DNA from: Siphonodentalium dalli
Lineage: Eukaryota; Mollusca; Scaphopoda; Gadilida; Siphonodentaliidae
Direction: 5' to 3'
DNA length: 64,000 nt
Assembly (NCBI GenBank): GCA_032622095.1
Contig: CP136069.1
Location: 19,543,326 to 19,607,325, forward strand
Of this stretch, positions 56,485 to 64,000 are shown in pieces (the first letter of the stretch is position 1; each line of letters begins with the position of its first letter). The position numbers were made by a program, and so were the translations under genes. Under the pieces are notes generated by a model. The model had not been told where the DNA came from. It was given only the letters and a program-made list of their open reading frames with translations, and did not search any database.

Positions 56485-56890
56485 TGACACATGACCAGGA
56501 ACCTATATGTCACTAATAATGTAATCTCTAAACCGTCGCTTCAGACGTTCAAGAACCTACGTCACTAATGCAATCTCTAAACCGTCGCCTCAGACGTCCA
56601 CGAACCTATGTCACTAATGTAATCTCTAAACCGTCGCGTCAGACGTTCAGGAACATACGTCACTAATGTAATCTCTAAACCATAGCGGCATATGTTCAGG
56701 AACCTACGTCACAAATGTAATCTCAAAACCGTCGCTTCAGACATTCAGGGCCAGGAACTTACGTCACTAATGTAATAGCTAAATCGTCGCTTCATACGTT
56801 CACAGTCAGGAACCTATATCACTATAATGTAATCTCAAAACCGTCGCTTCAGACGTTCGGGAACATATGTCACTAATGTAATCTCTAAAC
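56485..56890 (+). repeat. 49-bp tandem array, left arm of an inverted array pair
   Basis: Eight units of AGGAACCTACGTCACTAATG, TAATCTCTAAACCGTCGCTT, CAGACGTTC with small variants. Inverted relationship to 57190-57500. Confidence 0.92.
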
Positions 56891-57189
56891 GGTCCCTTCG
56901 GACTTTCTGATAGCTGCTATCTGGAACCCATGCAGAGAGTGAGCTAGATATTTGTTGCAATAGTTATCGTTCTTACCAGTGAAAGGTATCATGTGCATTT
57001 TACGAATATCTACTAATATAAATGGTTGAGGTGTGTTTGTTGTTAAAAGTCTGGTCGTATTTTCATTGTAAATTTCTGTTATAAATATGAGTTTACTGAT
57101 TTTTGAATGTGAATTTTGATTTTACACATCTAGCGTACTAGTTTATCCCGTCCGACATACGTTTATGTATGTTTTATACAAATTTAAAG

Positions 57190-57500
57190 TCAAAAATGTA
57201 TGGATTAGATACTTGATTGGTGACGTATAGGTTCCGCTTTGGGTTAGAGACTGATTTGTGACGTAGGATCCGCTTTGGATTAGAGCCTTGATTGGTGACG
57301 TATAGGTTCCGCTTTGGGTTAGAGACTTGATTGATGAAGTATATGTTCCGCTTTGGGTTAGAGACTGATTGGTGACGTAATGGTTCCGTTTTTGGTTAGA
57401 GACTGATTGGTGACGTAATGGTTCCGCTTTGGGTTAGAGACTGATTGGTGACGTAATGGTTCCGCTTTGGGTTAGAGACTGAGTGGTGACGTAGGTTCCT
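57190..57500 (-). repeat. 38-bp tandem array, right arm of an inverted array pair
   Basis: Eight or nine units of GATTGGTGACGTAATGGTTC, CGCTTTGGGTTAGAGACT. The reverse complement (AGTCTCTAACCC, GGAACC-TACGTCACCAAT) matches the ACGTCACTAATGTAATCTCT frame of the 56.5-kb array, so the arrays descend from the two ends of one palindrome or element. Confidence 0.9.
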
Positions 57501-57504
57501 GACC

Positions 57505-59010
57505 ATGAGACCAGTCGCGCCATCGTTGTTCTGTTTTGTCTCATATGTTGAAAGCGTTATTACGCGTCATTGGACGTACACTGACATGACGTTTCATTAC
57601 TGTTTTAACTGTTGCTGTATAAGTTGTAATAAATACATGCGGCCCAAAAAGGTCCTAAAATTCGAGTGGGTAACCTTGGAAATGCAATTGTAAAGTGAAT
57701 TTGGCGACACGCACTTTTTATGCGACAAATAGATTAAGAAACTAGAATAGTTTTCCGATAAGAAAATACTAGTCGAATAAATTCACATTTTTCCGGACAT
57801 CCCTTATTTCGCCCCTACTATAGTGCCATACCTATCCTCTTCCAGTGTTATATACCCATGCACGTTACCATGGATACGATGATTGAACAATGACAAAGAT
57901 ATGGGCCAAAATCGCCGAGAACATGGACCGTTTGAGACTGGTCCAAATAGCAAACAAATCTGCAGTTGTTTTGACACATATACTCTCAGGCCGTGTCACC
58001 AGGCCACTATGCATACAGCCGTTGAACTGTTGAACAATAATAAATATTATGGCGTGAGCTCATCGAGCGTATGGACATTTTAATGAGTGATCCGAATGGC
58101 AACATATGCGTGCACTTTGCGTGGACGATGAAACGTTGTTAGCATATTTGAGTTTCACAAATAACCCAATGTTGTTTTGAGTGACACTCGTTTTATACTC
58201 TCGCATTCGATTTTCAAAAGAGTTCATTCAACGATTGTGCATATTATATTACCCCCGAATAGTCTACATGGGTGTGTTAAATTACTACATTTCTTTGACC
58301 CATTGATATAATCAATACACGTCCATAACTGAACAACTGTATACTAAACGGCAACCACTGGATGTACTCGATAATATGGATTAAAAAATGACACACACTG
58401 TGAGTATTTCTTAAATATGGAGTTATTAGTTGTTTGTCAAATATTTAGAAATTTTCTCTTATGTCCGATCTGACGCTATAAAATCACCATATGTGAGTTT
58501 TCTGGACCAGTTAATAATTAGATCGGAGATATGAGCCAATGCGCGTTAATAAGAGGTATCTATGACAAGATATCGACTTTCAAAAACGACAGTTTATCAC
58601 TTATTTTGAATTTTTGTCGGAATATTTCCAATAACAGTCTCTTATAAAGAGCGCCAATGCGCTCGTCGCCAAAACAAAATGCGGTTTACAATAAAGATCC
58701 TTATAAATTTATGATCTTTTGTAATCATTTTCAGCGAAAAATGGTATATTTGTTTGCGTATTTTTGTTTGTGTCATGTGAATGATGGTGATTGAAAGTAT
58801 TTTTCATGTTTCTTTTGCCTTGTAAACTGAAAATTAAGTCTCCAAATATTGAGTAATTTGGTGTCAAATTTGACGGGGTATCTTTAATTATCCACAAACA
58901 GCTCGTGTTTGTCATTTAAACAGACATGACTCATTTGAACCTCCACGCTTTATATGCTCTGGAAAAAGGGCAAAGTCGTAGCCATGTTGCAACTGTTTTC
59001 AATTTGAGAC
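57505..59010. other. no gene seen
   Basis: Frames at 57505-57693 and 57883-58083 show no domain or splice context. An isolated ATAAAGAGCGCCAATGCGCTC lies at 58643-58663, a hairpin-like version of the GAGCG motif. Otherwise AT-rich. Confidence 0.45.
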
Positions 59011-59017
59011 AATTAAA

Positions 59018-59075
59018 ACGATCTTTATTTTATAATATCAGGAATAGACTAACACTGAACGCTCTTTATTGTTCC
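59018..59075 (-). repeat. paired AATAAAGAGCGTT motif, outside M2
   Basis: Reverse orientation: ACGATCTTTATTTT at 59017 and GAACGCTCTTTATTGTTCC at 59058, 40 nt apart, with AATATCAGGAATAGACTAAC between. M2 ends are absent. Confidence 0.65.
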
Positions 59076-59177
59076 ACGACGAAGAACACTAGGGGCCCGA
59101 TATTTCTAATTTATACGAGTTGAGAAGTCCATAATGTCCATATGTAAGTATTTAACGTGTATCACAGTAACCGTATA

Positions 59178-59576
59178 TTAACCCTTTACCCAACAAACCG
59201 GCCAAAACCGGCCAAATAAAGCTTCAACAGCCTAAAATATCTTCGGTCTGTCTCAATAGAACCATACAAATATGGATATCATTGGAACCGGCTCCTTGAC
59301 CACATTGTGAAAGTTACAGTTATGCCCTGTGCCAATGCATTCTCTTATATATGCGAGTCGACCATAGGTCGCCTCGCATATATAAGAGAATGCATTGGCC
59401 TAAAAAAATATTTTTTTAACACTTTTTACCATTTTTTCTTACATTCTTTAACAATTTTATAATTTTTAATGTGTTAAGCCAATGCATTCTCTTATATATG
59501 CGAGGCGACCTATGGTCGACTCGCATATATAAGAGAATGCATTGGCACAGGGCCCTTCTGTTGGGTAAAGGGTTAA
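59178..59576 (+). mobile_element. HPb hairpin-pair MITE, complete
   Basis: TTAACCCTTTACCCAACA to TGTTGGGTAAAGGGTTAA, perfect 18-bp termini. Hairpins at 59332-59400 and 59479-59547. Nearly identical to 22200 and 63247. Confidence 0.95.
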
Positions 59577-59579
59577 CCG

Positions 59580-59899
59580 AGGTCAGTGAGCATAATTTCA
59601 GGCTTTCAGCGGCCACGGTTTATATAAATTCAAATGTGAAACTTACCCATATGCAATATATTCCCGACATAATGAATTGAAGCTAAATTTTAAATAGATT
59701 CGTTTGATAATTCGAATTAACACCTCATTAATTAAAGATATACGTCCTAATTTACACCAAATTAGTCAAATTTAAATAATTTTTCAACTTAGCGGCAAAC
59801 GATACAATCATTTACCATAATTTGTATGGCACAGGCATCGCAACAATAAACAAAGAATCCATCAGGTTTACGTTGAAAACATAACAAAATATGAATATT
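59580..59899. other. no gene seen
   Basis: AT-rich, no supported features. Confidence 0.5.
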
Positions 59900-59900
59900 A

Positions 59901-59955
59901 AGAACGCTCTTTATTGTATAATGTATAGTCGACTGAAACATAGACGCTCTTTATA
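59901..59955 (-). repeat. paired AATAAAGAGCGTT motif, outside M2
   Basis: GAACGCTCTTTATTGTA at 59902 and AGACGCTCTTTATAAAAG at 59942, 40 nt apart. The spacer differs from that of the other pairs. Confidence 0.6.
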
Positions 59956-60079
59956 AAAGACGATCATTGGAATTTTTTCTAGCCTGACAAAATCGAAACG
60001 TGTTAAAACTTCCTCTTTTGAAAGTCGATATCTGGCCACCAAAACTTCATATTAAAGGCCCACTTAATTTTCGACTCGA

Positions 60080-60153
60080 CCCCAGATCACATATATAGAC
60101 CCCCACCCCAGATCACATATATAGACCCCCACCCCAGATCACATATATAGACA
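60080..60153 (+). repeat. 26-bp tandem repeat, three units
   Basis: AGATCACATATATAGACCCC then CACCCC, repeated. It begins just after an M1 terminus fragment (GGCCCACTTAATTTTCGA at about 60058). Confidence 0.9.
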
Positions 60154-60154
60154 T

Positions 60155-60455
60155 TCTCACATGAGTTTCTATTTTAAACGGAATTTATCAACCGATTTCA
60201 CTAAATTCGATTTGAGCCGAGGTTTACCGAGGCTCAAATAGAAATTAGTGGACGAGGTTGATCAACTACGTATAAAATAGAACGAGCTTGAGACACCTTT
60301 TACCACATGATCAAATGAACGCGAAGCAACGCGAAGTATTAATCGAAAACAACAATCATAATCTTCAGCGATCGCAAGTCATTTAAATAATGGCGTGATG
60401 TCATAATAATTATGAAGGCTGGTTTTGTGGGTTAATTATGTGATAAATGAAATAT
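60155..60455. mobile_element. foldback element FB2, copy 2
   Basis: Hairpin at about 60160-60290 with GAGCCGAGGTTTACCGAGGC at its tip, followed by CCACATGATCAAATGAACGC and CGAAGCAACGCGAAG. Inverted homologue of 18535-18838. Confidence 0.75.
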
Positions 60456-60459
60456 ATGC

Positions 60460-60908
60460 CTTATAATATACCATTTGAAAGAGGAAACTCCAAAACAACT
60501 TATATGTATTGTCAACTTATCCGGTGTATTAAACCGTGAACATGTTGTTTTTGTTGAGTTACCGACGTGTCATTGTGCTTAAGTTAAGTCGGGTTTTGTT
60601 GTGCAAAGTGTATTATTTTCAATGGAGGGGGAATAATTCTATATTTTAAAGATAGAGTTATTCCCCTTCCATTGAAAATATATTTTAAGATTTGATTCTG
60701 TTGCATTCTGGGAGCCATAACGGGGGAAATCTTGTTATGATTTCAGCTGTTTTCTATTTCTCTATGGGCATCTTCTGAGACAAAGACGTTTCAAATGGTG
60801 ATGAATTATAGTATTTTGATCATATTTTATAGAATAGATTGTTATCAAACCGTATACCAAGGCGCTATAAAAAAATAATAATCGGTGACTCGAAAATTAA
60901 ATGGGCCT
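60460..60908 (-). mobile_element. M1 MITE, reversed
   Basis: ACCATTTGAAAGAGGAAACT to GACTCGAAAATTAAATGGGCC. Contains an inverted pair TTTTCAATGGAGGGGGAATA and TATTCCCCTTCCATTGAAAA near 60612-60679. Confidence 0.88.
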
Positions 60909-61015
60909 TTACGCATAGAGGTTCCTTTTTAAAGACGGCCATGGAATTTTTCCTTGCCTGACAAAATCAAAACGTGTTTAAACTTCCTCTTTTGAAAGTA
61001 TATATCTGGCAATCA

Positions 61016-61392
61016 AAACCTCATATTAATGGACTCATGGTTCCGATCTAATTAAACCTCATATTAATGGACTAATGGGACCGATCTAATTAAACCTCAT
61101 ATTAATGGACTCATGGGTCCGATCTAATTAAACCTCATATTAATGAATTCATGGGTCCGATCTAATTAAACCTCATATTAATGGACTCATGGGTCCGATC
61201 TGATTAAACCTCATATTACTGGACTCATGGGTCCGATCTAACAAAACCTCATATTAATAAACTCATGGGTCCGATCTAATTAAACCTCATATTAATGGAC
61301 TCATGGGTCCGATCTCATTAAACCTCATATTAATGGACTCATGGTTCCGATCTAATTAAACCTCATATTAATGGACTCATGGGTCTGATATA
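61016..61392 (+). repeat. 38-bp tandem array
   Basis: About ten units of TTAAACCTCATATTAATGGA, CTCATGGGTCCGATCTAA. Units vary by single bases. Confidence 0.93.
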
Positions 61393-61457
61393 TAAATATT
61401 TTCTGACAGGAACACGTATAGATGGGGGATATAATCTTGTCTAATAGGACCGTAGAT

Positions 61458-61838
61458 CTTTAAAGTGACGTGAAACACACCGGTTGGGTGATCAAATAGA
61501 AATGGAGAATAATCTTGCTCAAAGTAGTTATTTTTTTATTAATATTAACCCAAATTTACAATATACACCGTCAGTCTTATATATTTATTAAATGCAATGA
61601 GTATCGATAGCGAAATCATTTGCGTTAGTTTATCGCCGATTGCTGCTTCCCGAATCGAGATGTAACAAATTTACAATTGAGCGCAGTTCAGACGGTGTTT
61701 TCTATCGAGTTGTTTAGTCGATTTCTTTGAGCTTTTGGGCGATGTTAGTAGAATGCTACATTCTCCCAGTTGGCATAGCACCTGAGTACTTATTTATCAG
61801 TTTCACGCACCCGTGCAAGTCCATAATATGTCTTTAAG
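61458..61838 (-). mobile_element. M5 MITE, reversed, single copy
   Basis: CTTTAAAGTGACGTGAAACAC to AGTCCATAATATGTCTTTAAG. Unlike the copy at 44417, its terminus is not amplified. Confidence 0.88.
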
Positions 61839-61927
61839 TACCCATTGATATCTACATTCAAGAAATATTTGCCACAACCCAAGGATAATTGATATAAAAG
61901 AAACTCTTAATAGCTTAGGCATTAGCT

Positions 61928-62612
61928 GCGGACACACGTACCACAGTAGCGATGGCATAGTAGGTGTGACAATTTATTATGGTGCAGTTTGGTGACAATT
62001 GTGTGACAATAATTCTGTGCCATAGCAAGCAATGTTGACCGCTGAGTTTCCGCACAATGAGTTGACTGGACCAATTCATCCATTGCGTTTCACCAAGGCT
62101 GATCTCTGCTCAATACGTTTTGCTACATTGTATATTCTCTACGATATATATAATTGCACGATCGATCGTCCAGAATTGTGTTTGACCGCGGCAACCCCTC
62201 ATTCCCTCACATATCGTGCACATATAGTATTTTATTGATATGCGCTCACTACCTATATTAATTTAATGCATTTTAAGACAGTTCCCCAATTGAGTTTTTA
62301 ATTTTGCGACGTTTAGTTCTACGCATAATTCCGCTTATATTATCATGTGGGCCGATGAAGCTGTGTCGGAACTGTTGGGGGAAATGCATAGGAAAGAAAG
62401 TATCTGGAATAAACAAAGCGAACAGTATACACAAGGACCAAAACAAGAAAAAGGCTGATCATAACGAACTATGGAAGACTCATTGTGCGAATATGCAGCC
62501 GGCGACATGGCCAGCTATGGCATATTAATTGTGACGACCAATTGTCACCAAACTCCACCATAATAAATTGTCACACCTACTATGCCATAGCTAATGTGGT
62601 ACGTGTGTCCGC
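61928..62612. mobile_element. element with ~80-bp terminal inverted repeats
   Basis: GCGGACACACGTACCACAGT, GATGGCATAGTAGGTGTGAC, AATTTATTATGGTGCAGTTT on the left are repeated in reverse at about 62535-62612. The interior of about 520 bp has no long ORF; a 74-codon frame (62304-62528) is basic but has no domain. No target duplication identified. Confidence 0.75.
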
Positions 62613-62619
62613 CGCCATT

Positions 62620-62942
62620 GGATATATATGGAACGACCAATATATTCATAACCTCAATAGGTTTAGTGTCTCCATTAAACAAAAACTAGAAGATATCTAT
62701 ATCAAAGAATGGAGAGGCTGTACCTAAACATTTAGTAAATAAGCCTTCTCTTACAATTAATTTATCGCATATATACATGTACTATACATAACTAACGCAT
62801 TATTTCTAAATGTATATGCTAATCCAATACAATCTGCACGCATGCGCACATAATGTATCATATTTATGTATACACACTTGATATTGTTCTCTGTATAACT
62901 ACATGATGATGAGCAAAATAAATTGAATTGAATTAAATTGAC
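62620..62942 (+). mobile_element. possible LINE 3' end
   Basis: Reads NRFSVSIKQKLEDIYIKEWR near 62648-62715, which loosely resembles the C-terminal region of non-LTR retrotransposon polyproteins. An AT-rich 3' untranslated-like stretch follows, then GAGCAAAATAAATTGAATTG, a typical LINE tail. The reverse transcriptase domain itself is absent. Confidence 0.4.
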
Positions 62943-62944
62943 GA

Positions 62945-63245
62945 GGATATCTTCCGTTGTGAGTCAGATGATACGTCGAACTGATGATTTCTTACTTTAT
63001 AATGGCTAGTTTATCTATGATCAACGAACAACGATAGACTAAACAGGTTTGAGTGTAATGTCGAAGAATATATGGCTTTAATAGCGCACATTCAGAATAA
63101 AATTCCTTTGATATACAACGCAAAAATAAAACTAATAAAAATGAAATGGTGACACTGAAACCACATTTATTTATCATTATAAATGGTTTACTGCTTCGAA
63201 TTTCAATTATAGTGACGATTCAATTACATAAGACTAGTGTTTATT
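62945..63245. other. no gene seen
   Basis: Unrecognised AT-rich DNA between the LINE tail and an HPb element. Confidence 0.5.
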
Positions 63246-63246
63246 A

Positions 63247-63602
63247 TTAACCCTTTACCCAACAAACCGGCCAAAACCGGCCAAATAAAGCTTCAACAGC
63301 CTAAAATATGGATATCATTGGAACCGGCTCCTTGTCCACATTGTGATAGTTACAGTTATGCCCTGTGCCAATGCATTCTCTTATATATGCGAGTCGACCA
63401 TAGGTCGCCTCGCATATATAAGAGAATGCATTGGCCTAAAAACACACTTTTTACCATTTTTTCTTACATTCTTTAACAATTTTATAATTTTTAATTTGTT
63501 AAGCCAATGCATTCTCTTATATATGCGAGGCGACCTATGGTCGACTCGCATATATAAGAGAATGCATTGGCACAGGGCCCTTCTGTTGGGTAAAGGGTTA
63601 AA
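63247..63602 (+). mobile_element. HPb hairpin-pair MITE, complete
   Basis: TTAACCCTTTACCCAACA to TGTTGGGTAAAGGGTTAA. Hairpins at 63367-63435 and 63503-63571. Lacks about 25 bp (CTTCGGTCTGTCTCAATAGA region) found in the other two HPb copies. Confidence 0.95.
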
Positions 63603-64000
63603 TAGAGGATATACAACTCGTCCCCAGTTTATAGCGGAATTTATTTACAAAACGAGTCAAGTAAATTATGTCTTGACCCAGCCTTTGTAAATTCCGCTAT
63701 AAACTGGGGACGAGTTATAGATTATATTTATTACATGATCCAAAACCTCGACAAATCATACTTAAATTAACAAATGGGACGCGAAACTAACATCGGCTTC
63801 TTTTAGGCACGCGACGACGTTTCATGTAACTATGCGTTGTTTGCCCGCGTAAAGGAATAGTTCCAGATAAATAAAGACTCTTTGGCGCATTTAATTGCGT
63901 ATATTTAATGATATAACTTTTCAAACTCTTCATTCTTTATAGTTTGTTGGAATAATATTGGAAGCCATAGTATTTTGAGACGTAGCGTACGGAATGTAAA
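63602..64000 (-). mobile_element. foldback element FB1, copy 2, cut by window end
   Basis: Hairpin 63604-63722 (ACAACTCGTCCCCAGTTTAT with ATAAACTGGGGACGAGTTAT) and tail to the window edge. Reverse complement of 28132-28565, matching through GACGTAGCGTACGGAATGTA at 63979. Confidence 0.85.

Overview
This is an AT-rich eukaryotic window with no bacterial gene layout: no operons, no packed ORFs and no ribosome-binding-site pattern. It has one convincing spliced protein-coding gene in a sea of short non-autonomous transposons (MITEs), foldback hairpins and tandem arrays. The density and style of the TTAA-flanked MITEs, LINE-type AATAAATTGAATTGAATTG tails and tRNA-derived SINE-like heads suggest an invertebrate animal, perhaps a marine mollusc. 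That assignment is inference only; nothing in the window fixes the species.

The gene lies on the + strand at 33972-42012. I predict three exons (33972-34213, 37782-40976, 41754-42012) joined by GT-AG introns whose phases match exactly, giving a 1231-residue protein. It is a very charged, probably disordered protein: a short acidic N-terminus, seven copies of a KG-x-RSRI-type linear motif between Lys/Glu/Arg linkers (three of them in recent 369-bp tandem duplications), a Ser-Pro/Arg-rich tail, and a short C-terminal exon whose last seven codons and stop codon come from the end of a MITE. I do not recognise the family. The first exon sits in the loop of a ~500-bp-armed inverted duplication.

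Mobile DNA falls into families, named here for reference. HPa, HPb and HPc are ten elements that have different termini but all carry the same pair of 69-bp near-perfect hairpins. M1 (ends GGCCCACTTAATTTTCGA), M2 (ends TTAAAGGCACGGGCGGCG), M3 (ends TTAAAGGTACTCAATCCGA), M4 (a 355-bp palindrome), M5 (ends CTTAAAG) and M6 (end TTAACCCTTT) are MITE-like families with two to seven copies each. Others are a hAT-like element with an 8-bp target duplication (3051-3609), an element with an 11-bp target duplication (34854-35391), an element made of inverted GTGGCCAC repeats (24278-24701), and several stand-alone long hairpins.

Layout: 1-8.8 kb holds old repeats, one possible charged exon and a tRNA-like unit; 8.8-15.2 kb holds tandem arrays; 15.4-21.5 kb holds M2 elements, a GAT microsatellite and a GATATC-rich block; 22-33.9 kb holds HP elements, M3, M4 and the M6-derived array; 33.9-42.4 kb is the gene; 43-45.8 kb holds the M5-derived satellite and a foldback; 46-64 kb holds mixed MITEs, hairpins and arrays.

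The most unusual signals are the hairpin-pair module shared by three terminus types; a 12-nt motif (AATAAAGAGCGTT) occurring as direct pairs about 40 nt apart in many unrelated contexts; and tandem arrays whose unit boundary coincides with a transposon end (M5 at 43-44.5 kb, M6 at 29.5-30.3 kb).
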